36,907 nt of DNA from Terriglobia bacterium (GTDB lineage: Bacteria; Acidobacteriota; Terriglobia; Bryobacterales; Bryobacteraceae). Shown here piece after piece: positions 8,590 through 16,388 of this stretch; position 1 is the first letter of the stretch; every line of letters begins with the position of its first letter. A program made the translations under genes and the position numbers. The stretch spans positions 1 to 36,907 of the forward strand of contig JANYJA010000141.1 in NCBI GenBank assembly GCA_025358575.1. The letters are read 5' to 3'. A model generated the notes under the pieces. It was not told the DNA's origin, did not search any database, and was given only the letters and a program-made list of their open reading frames with translations.

Positions 8590-8604
8590 GGAGAATAGAG
8601 GAAT

Positions 8605-10719
8605 ATGCAAAAGCCGATGAAGTACCTGGAGAAGGCGGTCACGGTCGCAGCTGGCGCAGCTTGGAACGTGTTTGATCGCCTCAACCAAATTCATCAGAAC
8701 CCTTCTTTCACTCCCAAGTGGTCGGATAAACCGCTCCTCAAGTCCTACCAGAAGACGAAACCGCCACTCGGCTGGCCCCGCACTACCGATTCCCTTTGTC
8801 CGCGCTGCATTCCCGAGATCCGGCAGCAGATTGTGGATGGCAAGATTCCCCACGAGATCCTGCTGAACGACAAGGTCGGCGAGATCAAAGCGCAGATTAT
8901 CGAACGCGATGGCCAGATTCTGATGGTGAAGGACTGCCCGATTCACGGACATTTTGAAGACGTGATGGCCATCGATACGGCGTTTTTCAAACACCTCGAA
9001 GATGTTTTCCCGGGCCGCGACATCCGCGCCCACAATGACGAAAAGTTACACAATCACGGGACCAGCACGGTGAAGCACGGGCGCGGCTCGGTGCTGACGA
9101 TCGATTTGACCAACCGCTGCAACATGATGTGCGATCCGTGTTTCATGGACGCTAATCAGGTGGGCTTCGTCCACGAATTATCGTGGGAAGAGATCCAGAC
9201 CATGCTGGACAATGCGATCTCAATCAAGCCGCGGCGGCAGATGTCGGTGCAATTTTCGGGCGGCGAGCCAACGCTTTCGCCTCACTTCTTGAAAGCGGTA
9301 GCGTATTCGCGCAAGGTTGGGTATAACAGCGTGCAGGCGGCAACCAACGGGATCGAGTTCGCCAAGAGCCCGGAATTTTGCAGGGAATCAGCGAAGGCTG
9401 GGTTGCGGTACGCGTATTTGCAGTTCGACGGGATCGGGAATGCGGCGAATTCGCACCGGGCGGTAGGCAATCTGTTCGATGTAAAGCTTCGGGCAATTGA
9501 GAATCTGCATTCGGCGGGCGTCGATATTGTGCCGGTGACTACGATCATCAACGGAGTGAACAACGAGCAGGTCGGACACATTATTCAGTTTGCGCTAGAT
9601 AATCCGAAGAAAATTTCATTCCTTTCATTTCAGCCGGTCTCGTTCACGGGCCGCGATGAAGCAGTGACCGATGAACGCCGCGCGGCACAGCGTTATACGC
9701 TTTCGCACTTGGCGCTCGATGTGAAGAATCAAGTCGGCATGGGCGAACCCACCCGCGACTGGTTCCCGATTTCATTCATGAGCACGTTTTCCGACTGGGC
9801 CGATCTAGTGCATGGACCGAGCGCGGATTGGGGTCAGTTGAGCTGCGGGTGCCATCCGAATTGCGGCATCGGCATGGCGCTGATGATTGACAAGGAAACC
9901 AAGGAATTCGCGCCTGTGACGGCATTCTTGAATGCCGAACAGTTGTCGAAGGACGTGGCGCGGATCAACGATGCCGGGCGCGGGAAGTCTCTGTCCATCT
10001 TCGGTATCTCGCTCGCGATGCTGCGCAATTACGACCCGTTCATGGCGCCGAGCACGTTCCGGCTGACGGACATGCTGACGAAGTTCGATAAGTGCTTCGG
10101 CGGAACCAAGCGCAACTACGGCAAGGTTACAGCGGACCGCACCGAGAAAGATATCGAGATGCGGCGGCAGGATCGCTGGAACTTCCTATTCATAGCGGGA
10201 ATGTGGTTCCAGGATCTCTTCAATTACGACTTCCGTCGAACGGAACAGTGCATTATTCCTTACGCCACGCAGGAAGGCGAAATTTCCTTCTGCGCGTATA
10301 ACACCGGTGTGGGGTGGCGCAACATTATCGAGAAGATGCACATGACGGCGTCGCTTACCAAGTGGTATGAGGAGCACGGGCGTCATGAAATTTTCGCGGG
10401 CGGCAAGAACGTGGGTCTGGAGACGACGGCGCATTCACTTCGCTTGAATGACGAACACGTGGCTTTCGGACTGCAGCACGATCTGGACGATAAGGGCATC
10501 GCCAAGACGGCTCGTGAGGAGAAGACTCGGGCGCGCGATGCGAAGCTGAAGCAGTCGGCGGAAAATGCGCGGATGGCGAAGCTGTATCGCGAGCAAGTGC
10601 TCAAAGAAAAGCCGGCGGACGCGGGATTTGTGCCGCTGGGCTCGCTCGGGATTGCTCCGGCAGCGCCGGCGAAGCCGAAGGTGGAAGAGCGGGAAGAAGT
10701 GGGGAGTTTCGGCGACTAG
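8605..10719 (+). CDS. Tetraether/membrane-spanning lipid synthase-like radical SAM protein
   Basis: A 704-residue radical-SAM enzyme. The SAM cluster motif is C172-x3-C176-x2-C179 (TNRCNMMCDPCF), followed by FSGGEPTLS. An N-terminal four-ligand site, LCPRC (C65, C68) with DCPIHG (C111, H114), looks like the rubredoxin-like module of archaeal tetraether synthase Tes. C-terminal cysteines for extra clusters occur in LSCGCHPNCGIG, DKCFGG, RRTEQCIIPYAT and ISFCAYN. The last 75 residues are a charged, probably helical tail ending in a proline/alanine-rich stretch. Tes-type enzymes join two lipid tails through an sp3 C-C bond; bacterial homologues are linked to membrane-spanning iso-diabolic acid or branched GDGT lipids of Acidobacteriota. 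The assignment is by motif architecture. It is longer than, and lacks the N-terminal sequence of, the hopanoid enzyme HpnH. It is monocistronic, between a repeat-rich leader and a strong terminator. Confidence 0.75.
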   Translation: MQKPMKYLEKAVTVAAGAAWNVFDRLNQIHQNPSFTPKWSDKPLLKSYQKTKPPLGWPRTTDSLCPRCIPEIRQQIVDGKIPHEILLNDKVGEIKAQIIERDGQILMVKDCPIHGHFEDVMAIDTAFFKHLEDVFPGRDIRAHNDEKLHNHGTSTVKHGRGSVLTIDLTNRCNMMCDPCFMDANQVGFVHELSWEEIQTMLDNAISIKPRRQMSVQFSGGEPTLSPHFLKAVAYSRKVGYNSVQAATNGIEFAKSPEFCRESAKAGLRYAYLQFDGIGNAANSHRAVGNLFDVKLRAIENLHSAGVDIVPVTTIINGVNNEQVGHIIQFALDNPKKISFLSFQPVSFTGRDEAVTDERRAAQRYTLSHLALDVKNQVGMGEPTRDWFPISFMSTFSDWADLVHGPSADWGQLSCGCHPNCGIGMALMIDKETKEFAPVTAFLNAEQLSKDVARINDAGRGKSLSIFGISLAMLRNYDPFMAPSTFRLTDMLTKFDKCFGGTKRNYGKVTADRTEKDIEMRRQDRWNFLFIAGMWFQDLFNYDFRRTEQCIIPYATQEGEISFCAYNTGVGWRNIIEKMHMTASLTKWYEEHGRHEIFAGGKNVGLETTAHSLRLNDEHVAFGLQHDLDDKGIAKTAREEKTRARDAKLKQSAENARMAKLYREQVLKEKPADAGFVPLGSLGIAPAAPAKPKVEEREEVGSFGD

Positions 10720-10738
10720 TTTCGTCGGGTTTTTAGCG

Positions 10739-10776
10739 AAAAGGCCCCCACGGAGTAAGGTCGTGGGGGCCTTTTT
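10739..10776 (+). terminator. Strong intrinsic terminator after the radical-SAM gene
   Basis: A 14-bp perfect stem, AAAAGGCCCCCACG (10739-10752) with CGTGGGGGCCTTTT (10762-10775), has a 9-nt loop and a short T-run to 10776. It begins 20 bp after the stop and isolates the gene from msrA. Confidence 0.93.
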
Positions 10777-10842
10777 AGTTTTATGGCGGTGAGACGGCAT
10801 AACTTAAAGTGTTCGGGGCGCGAAGTATCTAGTGAGGACATA

Positions 10843-11508
10843 ATGCAAATACCTAAAGCCTTTTCAACGGCACTTCTTCTGGGTGGAGTTCTGCTAACGC
10901 AATTTTCATCGACCGCTACGGCGGCGCGGTTTCCAGATCCGCCCGATGGCGGGAACATTGGCGCAGTTGGGGCAATCGAGACAGCGGTGTTTGCCGGCGG
11001 ATGCTTCTGGGGTGTCGACGGAGTTTTCAAGAATGTGAAGGGCGTGTCGAAGGTCGTGTCCGGATACTCGGGCGGCAGCCAGGCCACGGCTCAATATGAA
11101 ATCGTGAGCACGGGCACGACCGGGCATGCGGAGTCTGTGCAGATCACGTTCGATCCGAAACAGGTCACGTTCGGGCAGCTCTTGAAAGTCTATTTCTCAG
11201 TCGCGCACGACCCGACCGAACTAAATCGCCAGGGGCCGGATAGCGGGACGCAGTACCGGTCGGCAATCTTCTATACTTCCGACGAACAGAAGCGTCTCGC
11301 TCAGGCATACGTCGAGGAGTTGAATCAGGCGCATGTATTTCGGCGGCCGATCGTGACGCAGATCGTTCCGTTGAAAGCCTTCTATGCGGCGGAGGCTTAT
11401 CACCAGAATTACCTGGAGCTGCATCCCAACCAGCCTTATATCGCAATCAACGACCTGCCCAAGGTCGAGCATCTTCGGAAGCAGTATCCGGAATTGTGCA
11501 AGCGGTAG
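10843..11508 (+). CDS. msrA: Exported peptide-methionine (S)-S-oxide reductase MsrA
   Basis: Reduces methionine-S-sulfoxide in oxidised proteins. The catalytic Cys is C54 in AGGCFWGVDGVF; VVSGYSGG, HAESVQITFDP and the YFSVAHDPTELNRQGPD region are all family hallmarks. The ATG at 10843 has GAGGA seven bases upstream and is preferred over one at 10783. It gives a 221-residue protein whose first 27 residues are a signal peptide (KAF, then STALLLGGVLL, then STATA), so action outside the cytoplasm is likely. Resolving cysteines may include the C-terminal one in YPELCKR. It converges with the GT39 gene, with only 4 bp between the ends. Confidence 0.93.
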   Translation: MQIPKAFSTALLLGGVLLTQFSSTATAARFPDPPDGGNIGAVGAIETAVFAGGCFWGVDGVFKNVKGVSKVVSGYSGGSQATAQYEIVSTGTTGHAESVQITFDPKQVTFGQLLKVYFSVAHDPTELNRQGPDSGTQYRSAIFYTSDEQKRLAQAYVEELNQAHVFRRPIVTQIVPLKAFYAAEAYHQNYLELHPNQPYIAINDLPKVEHLRKQYPELCKR

Positions 11509-11512
11509 CACG

Positions 11513-13120
11513 TCAGATCCGGCAGGACCAGCCGGGTTGGGGAGCGGCTTGGTTCTCGGCGGGATTCTTCGATAAAAGCAGGACATCGGGGGCTCGCGTA
11601 GATACAAGATCATAAGCGGCGACCGTGCTGGGGTCTAACGTTGCCAGCAGGCTTCGTGGCAAGAGATAATCGCTCTGCGCGCGGCCTCTGACGAGCATCC
11701 GCAAGTCGTCAAGATCTCGGGCGACGAGGGCCTGACCGATGGGTTGATCGGAGGGCGCTTTCCAATCGAGGAGACGCTGGCGAAAGGGAGATTCATCGGA
11801 CGGAAGACCCAGAAACTGCCCGAGCCGCAGCGATATTCCTAAGTATCGGAAATAGGGTACGAGCCTTGCGTCAACATCGGACGGGTCCACCCAGGCGTAG
11901 CGCACACGCGCGAGGGGCAGCACGGACGAATAGAATTCATCATCCACATTGAGCAGGATCAGATCGGTGTGGCGATGCATTTCGCAGTACTGCGTGAGAA
12001 GGGGTGCGGGAGAGAGCGTGGTTCCAGATTCGTAAGATAGTCCCCATGTCGTTTCCGGATTGGCGCCTTCGAAAAAGAACGCGATCGCGAAAAGCGCACA
12101 GACGATCCAGGCGGAGCGCGGGGACATGATTGGGCTGTAGAACGCAGCGGCAAGACTGAGGGCCGGGATCAACGGAAGCATGTATTGCACGCTGCGATGG
12201 CGGTATAGCAGCAGGCCAATGAGAAAAACGGCGGTCCAAGCCAGCAGAGCGCGGGCAACGGGATCGCGGCGTCGCAGGGATATCATCCAAGATGGAATCG
12301 CGGTCAATAGGGTCGCCGTCAGCAGGGGCGCGTTGAGAGCCGCGCGCTTGGCGTAGAACCAGAGTTCCCACTCCTGCGCCGCTTGCGGAGTTTGGCCGAG
12401 GCCCATGACGAGCACCCCGGAGTAGTGTGCCATCAGCCACTCGCGGTGGACCACGAACTGGTAGAGGAACCAGGGCGCGGCAATGACGACGATCCAGGCG
12501 AGGGTTTTGACTGGAAATTTAGGCTTGCGGCCCCACATGCCGACGAGTGCGAGCAGCGGGAGAAATCCCATGAGGCTTTTGGCGAGGATGGCGAGGGCGG
12601 TGGAGACGGCAAATCCGCCAGCGCCGCCGCGCAACGCAAAGTAGAGCGCGGCGGTGACGCAGGCGGTAAGAAGCATGTCGGTCAGATTCAACCGGGCGAG
12701 GATGTGGAAGGGCTGCGTCGCGAGCATGAGAATTGCGGCGGCAATGGCGGCGGCGAGCGATCGAATTTGCCAAGCGAGCAGGAATATGAGCGTGCACGCA
12801 AGCGCGCCACTCACTAGCGATGGGACGCGCGCGGCGAACGCATTGATTCCGAGGAGCTTCATGCTGAGGGCCGAGAGCCACATGAGCAGCGGCGGCTTCG
12901 ACATTTCGTAGCGGTCGAGCCAGTTCTGCGTGCTCCATTGGTTGGTGGTAACCATGTGGATGGCTTCGCGGGTGTAAAGCGATTCATCTTGCGCGCCGAG
13001 CTTGAGGACAGTGTCGATGGAGCCGCTGGCGATGCCGGCGTTTTGGACGTTCCAGCCAAGGGCGATGAAGGACAGCACGAAGCAGGCGAGTGCGGCGGCG
13101 CGGCGGCGGGACGGGGTCAT
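11513..13120 (-). CDS. GT39/PMT-like membrane glycosyltransferase
   Basis: A 535-residue integral membrane protein of the ArnT/PMT-like GT-C group, which moves a sugar from a polyprenyl-phosphate donor to lipids, glycans or proteins on the outer face of the membrane. Residues 10-25 form the first membrane helix. The first outer loop has the acidic motif DESLYTREA and KPPLLMWL, both typical of the family. About ten more hydrophobic segments follow (LVSGALACTLIFLLAW, LALVGMW, ALLAWTAVFLIGLLLY), then a soluble C-terminal part of about 150 residues. The substrate cannot be told. It is divergent from the HemW-like gene, with 26 bp between starts. Confidence 0.8.
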   Translation of the reverse strand: MTPSRRRAAALACFVLSFIALGWNVQNAGIASGSIDTVLKLGAQDESLYTREAIHMVTTNQWSTQNWLDRYEMSKPPLLMWLSALSMKLLGINAFAARVPSLVSGALACTLIFLLAWQIRSLAAAIAAAILMLATQPFHILARLNLTDMLLTACVTAALYFALRGGAGGFAVSTALAILAKSLMGFLPLLALVGMWGRKPKFPVKTLAWIVVIAAPWFLYQFVVHREWLMAHYSGVLVMGLGQTPQAAQEWELWFYAKRAALNAPLLTATLLTAIPSWMISLRRRDPVARALLAWTAVFLIGLLLYRHRSVQYMLPLIPALSLAAAFYSPIMSPRSAWIVCALFAIAFFFEGANPETTWGLSYESGTTLSPAPLLTQYCEMHRHTDLILLNVDDEFYSSVLPLARVRYAWVDPSDVDARLVPYFRYLGISLRLGQFLGLPSDESPFRQRLLDWKAPSDQPIGQALVARDLDDLRMLVRGRAQSDYLLPRSLLATLDPSTVAAYDLVSTRAPDVLLLSKNPAENQAAPQPGWSCRI

Positions 13121-13146
13121 TGCGAACCGCTATCATAAAGGTTTCC

Positions 13147-14244
13147 GTGACAGGTATTTACATCTCGTACCCGTTTTGCGCGCAGAAGTGCACCTATTGC
13201 AATTTCGCATCGGGGGTTTTTCCGCGCGCGCTAGAAGAAAAGTACGGACAAGCGTTGTCAGCGGAGATACGCACCAGCTCGTTTGCTGGCGGCGTAGATA
13301 CGGTGTATCTCGGTGGCGGTACTCCCAGTGCGATGCCGCTGGAGTTGCTGGATGAGATCCTGCGCGCGATTCCAGGTCGGCCTTGGCGCGAGGCAACGAT
13401 TGAGACGGCTCCAGGTACTGTGACGCTCGAACGGGCGCGGGCATGGATTTTGAGCGGTATCAATCGCGTCAGTCTCGGGGTGCAGTCGTTCGTACAACAC
13501 GAACTGGCGCGGACGGGGCGCAGGCACTCGGCGGCTGTGGTGGAAGCTGAGATCGCGCTGCTACGTGGGTGCGGGTTGAGTAATCTCAACATCGATTTGA
13601 TCGCGGGATTGCCGGGGCAGACTGAGGCGAGCTGGCGGGAGTCGCTCGACTGGATTGAGAAATTAGCGCCGCCGCACGTCTCCATCTACATGCTGGAAGT
13701 GGATGAGGACAGCCGGCTGGGGGCCGAGATTTTACTCGGCGGCAAGCGATATGGAGCGTTCGATGCTCCGTCGGACGACATGTGCGCGGCGTTTTATGAG
13801 ACCGCGGTAGAGCGCCTGCGCGGGATGGGAATTCCGCGTTACGAGATCTCGAATTTCGCGCGGCCCGGGTGGGAGTCAATTCACAATTTGAAGTACTGGC
13901 AGCGTACGCCGTACACGGGTTTCGGCGCCGACGCGCATTCGTTCGATGGAGCGCGGCGGTGGCAGAATGTGGAAAGCGCGGCCGACTACGTGGCACGCTG
14001 GGATCGCGGGGAATCGGCGCGAGAGGAGAGTTCGGATGCAAATGCGGGCGAAGAGAAATTTTTCGTGGGGCTACGGCTTTCCGAAGGCGTTGAGACCAGC
14101 GCGGAGGATCGGAAGCAGTACGCGGAACCCATCGAACGGTTCGTTGAATCGGGCCTTCTGGAGCGCGATGGCGCGCGCATCCGCCTAACGAATCAGGGAG
14201 TGCTTTTGTCGAACGAAGTTTTTCAGGAATTTCTAAACGCATGA
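13147..14244 (+). CDS. hemW: HemW-like radical SAM protein (coproporphyrinogen oxidase family)
   Basis: Radical-SAM protein of the HemN/HemW family; HemW is regarded as a haem chaperone rather than an oxidase. The GTG start at 13147 (AAAGG five bases upstream) gives VTGIYISYPFC and 365 residues. An in-frame ATG-like start at 13090 would lie inside the divergent GT39 gene. The cluster motif is C11-x3-C15-x2-C18 (CAQKCTYCNF). YLGGGTPS, NRVSLGVQSF, NIDLIAGLPGQT and NLKYWQ are clear HemW/HemN signatures. The widely conserved His before the cluster motif (YIHIPxC) is Ser here (YISYPFC). The gene overlaps ltaE by 4 bp (ATGA), showing translational coupling. Confidence 0.88.
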   Translation: MTGIYISYPFCAQKCTYCNFASGVFPRALEEKYGQALSAEIRTSSFAGGVDTVYLGGGTPSAMPLELLDEILRAIPGRPWREATIETAPGTVTLERARAWILSGINRVSLGVQSFVQHELARTGRRHSAAVVEAEIALLRGCGLSNLNIDLIAGLPGQTEASWRESLDWIEKLAPPHVSIYMLEVDEDSRLGAEILLGGKRYGAFDAPSDDMCAAFYETAVERLRGMGIPRYEISNFARPGWESIHNLKYWQRTPYTGFGADAHSFDGARRWQNVESAADYVARWDRGESAREESSDANAGEEKFFVGLRLSEGVETSAEDRKQYAEPIERFVESGLLERDGARIRLTNQGVLLSNEVFQEFLNA

Positions 14245-15272
14245 TCGACCTTCGCAGCGACACAGTCACCAAGCCCACAGCCGCCATGCGCGCGGCGATG
14301 GCAAATGCCGAAGTGGGAGACGACGTCTACGGCGAAGACCCGACGATCAACCGGTTGGAGCAGCGGGCCGCCGAAACCGTGGGGAAAGAGGCCGCGCTGT
14401 TCGTGCCGACCGGCACCATGGGCAACACCATCGCCATCAAGCTGCATACCGAGCATGGGCAGGAAGTGGTGTGCGATTCGCGGGCGCATCTGCTCGATTG
14501 GGAACTCTCGATGGTGGCGTGGTTTTCTGGATGCGTGATTCGCGCCATCCCGACCGAAGACGGAATTCTGCGCTGGAGCCAGATTCGCAAAGTGGTGAGG
14601 CCCCTGGGTCCGCACTCGGCTCCGACGGGCTGCATCGAGATTGAGAACACGCACAACATGGCGGGCGGGCGCATTTATCCGCTCGAAGTGATCGAAGAAA
14701 TCTGCAGCGGCGCGCATGACGCGGGGCTCCCGGTGCACATGGACGGGGCGCGCGTATTCAATGCGGCCGCGGCAATGGGGCGCCCGGTGCGCGACATTGT
14801 GGCTCACGTCGACACGGTGATGTTCTGCCTGTCGAAAGCTCTCGGTGCGCCAGTGGGCTCGATGCTGGCGGGAACGGCGGAGAAAATCGCGAAGGGGCGG
14901 CTGTATCGGAAGCGGCTGGGAGGCGGGATGCGGCAGGCGGGCGTGCTAGCGGCGGCTGGATTGCTGGCCTTGGAAGAATCGCCGAAGCTGCTGACCCAAG
15001 ATCACGCAAACGCGCGATGGCTTGCGAGTGAGCTGCAGAAACTTCGAGGAATTCAGATTCATCTCTCGGCGATAGAAACGAATATCGTGATTTTCGACAT
15101 CAGCGGGACGGGGATGAGCGTGGCCGATATCAGCCGCGAGTTGAGGTCGCGGGGCGTGCTGATCAACGGAATCAACGACCGGCAGATGCGCGCGGTGACG
15201 CACTACGACGTCGACAGGGACGCTTGCGCAAGTGCCGTGGCGGCTCTGCGCGAAGTGCTATCCAGCCAATAG
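14241..15272 (+). CDS. ltaE: Low-specificity L-threonine aldolase
   Basis: PLP enzyme that cleaves L-threonine or L-allo-threonine to glycine and acetaldehyde. The N-terminus MIDLRSDTVTKPT and VGDDVYGEDPTINRLE are family hallmarks. VPTGTMGN supports the cofactor phosphate, HMDGARVFNAA holds the PLP-ring Asp, and the Schiff-base Lys is K199 in FCLSKALGAPVGS. Length (343) is typical. It is coupled to the HemW-like gene by an ATGA overlap. Glycine made here could feed other pathways, but a link with HemW is not evident. Confidence 0.95.
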   Translation: MIDLRSDTVTKPTAAMRAAMANAEVGDDVYGEDPTINRLEQRAAETVGKEAALFVPTGTMGNTIAIKLHTEHGQEVVCDSRAHLLDWELSMVAWFSGCVIRAIPTEDGILRWSQIRKVVRPLGPHSAPTGCIEIENTHNMAGGRIYPLEVIEEICSGAHDAGLPVHMDGARVFNAAAAMGRPVRDIVAHVDTVMFCLSKALGAPVGSMLAGTAEKIAKGRLYRKRLGGGMRQAGVLAAAGLLALEESPKLLTQDHANARWLASELQKLRGIQIHLSAIETNIVIFDISGTGMSVADISRELRSRGVLINGINDRQMRAVTHYDVDRDACASAVAALREVLSSQ

Positions 15273-15293
15273 GGCGGAGGCCCTTTGTCCGCC
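15273..15293. terminator. Possible hairpin between convergent ltaE and transporter gene
   Basis: GGCGGA (15273-15278) pairs with TCCGCC (15288-15293) around a 9-nt loop, directly after the ltaE stop. There is no T-run, so it is at best a weak terminator. Confidence 0.3.
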
Positions 15294-15305
15294 TAGAGAG
15301 AGAAT

Positions 15306-16346
15306 TTACGGAAATAACGGGGCAACTGAGACGAGCCCTAGGCCTACAACGAACAACACGAGCATGACGCCGAGCAGCATGCGAACACGCTGATCGGCAC
15401 CGGCGAATTCCTTCCAGACCAGCAGTCCCCAAAGGGCACTGACCATGGTCGCGCCTTGTCCAATGGCATAGCTCACGGCGGGGCCCACCTGCGCTTTGCC
15501 TTGGGCGCTGGCGGCGACGAAGTTGGAAACGGCGCCGGTGATCCAGATCATGCCGCCTATTATTCCAAGCGTGTGCTGCCTGAAGTTGCCCCGAAAATAT
15601 TCAGTGATTTCGACGGGTTTGCCTTCTACCGGGAGGTTCATGAAAAACATATTGAACGCGAACGTCGAGAGAAAAACTCCCAGTGCGAAAACGAACCCTA
15701 TGGCGTATGGGCCAAGTCCGAGTTCCCCGCCCTTACCCATTTCGACTAGAGGAAAAAACGAGCCCATGAGCACACCGCTGACGAGCGCCAATGAAATACC
15801 CTTCAAACTCACCGCTTTTCGCGTGCTCTTAGCGTTGCCAGCGCGAGCTTCCCGCTCGACTTTGGCGAGCGCATAAGTTTTGTATGCGAGCGCATCGACG
15901 ACAATGGCCGCGACTATGACAGCGGCTCCGCCGAAGAGAAATGCCGGGTTTCCATGCGGCGCAAGAATGTAATTCCACACGACGCCAATGACGAGGGCAA
16001 CGCCGATGCCGACGGGGAATGCGACGGCCATCCCCGCGACCGAGATGGCGGCAACGAGCAGCATATTGGCGAGATTGAAGATAACGCCGCCAGCGAAACC
16101 GTATAAATCCTGGCGGCGGCCGGCATGCAGCAGATCATCCATGAACTCGAACCCGTCGTAACCGAGAGTGCCAAAGGTCAGTGCCAGGATGATGGCACCG
16201 AGCAAGACACCCGCGGAATAATCGAAGTAGAAAAGTTCGAAACGCCACTTACCAGACAACTTGAATGTGTTCGCCCAAGATCCCCAGCAGAGCATGGTGA
16301 GGACCGTCAATAGCAGGGTGATCAGGTAAGACGAAGGTAGCAGCAT
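15306..16346 (-). CDS. DMT-superfamily sugar transporter (GRP/RhaT-like)
   Basis: A 346-residue carrier with about ten membrane helices, related to the glucose/rhamnose (GRP/RhaT) or ureide permease branch of the drug/metabolite transporter superfamily. Visible features are the first helix with LCWGSWANTFKL, the FYFDYSAG loop, FNLANMLLVAAISVAGMAVAFPVGIG, and a second repeat with NFVAASAQG and VSYAIGQGATMVSALWGLLVWKEF. A cytosolic loop rich in Lys/Arg (about residues 165-185) separates the halves. The ATG at 16346 is favoured because a TATAAT on the same strand lies just upstream (16379-16374), which would leave a GTG at 16397 outside the transcript. The substrate is not known. Confidence 0.8.
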   Translation of the reverse strand: MLLPSSYLITLLLTVLTMLCWGSWANTFKLSGKWRFELFYFDYSAGVLLGAIILALTFGTLGYDGFEFMDDLLHAGRRQDLYGFAGGVIFNLANMLLVAAISVAGMAVAFPVGIGVALVIGVVWNYILAPHGNPAFLFGGAAVIVAAIVVDALAYKTYALAKVEREARAGNAKSTRKAVSLKGISLALVSGVLMGSFFPLVEMGKGGELGLGPYAIGFVFALGVFLSTFAFNMFFMNLPVEGKPVEITEYFRGNFRQHTLGIIGGMIWITGAVSNFVAASAQGKAQVGPAVSYAIGQGATMVSALWGLLVWKEFAGADQRVRMLLGVMLVLFVVGLGLVSVAPLFP

Positions 16347-16373
16347 GGTTGCGTCAGGCGCAGGGAAGAATTC

Positions 16374-16379
16374 ATTATA
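16374..16379 (-). promoter_or_regulatory. -10 box of the sugar transporter gene
   Basis: Minus-strand TATAAT at 16379-16374, 28 bp before ATG 16346. The -35 region is weak. It sits within a few bases of the divergent ggt start at 16389, so the two genes' control regions overlap. Confidence 0.45.
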
Positions 16380-16388
16380 TAGTGAACC

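Noticed and set aside
8605-10719. Adenosyl-hopene transferase HpnH
   Set aside because: It is a radical SAM protein in a hopanoid-bearing window, but twice the usual HpnH length, with an N-terminal CPRC...CPIHG site and C-terminal cysteines that HpnH lacks.
13090-13146. Upstream start for the HemW-like gene
   Set aside because: It would overlap the divergent GT39 start and adds residues not seen in the family; the GTG at 13147 has a good ribosome site.
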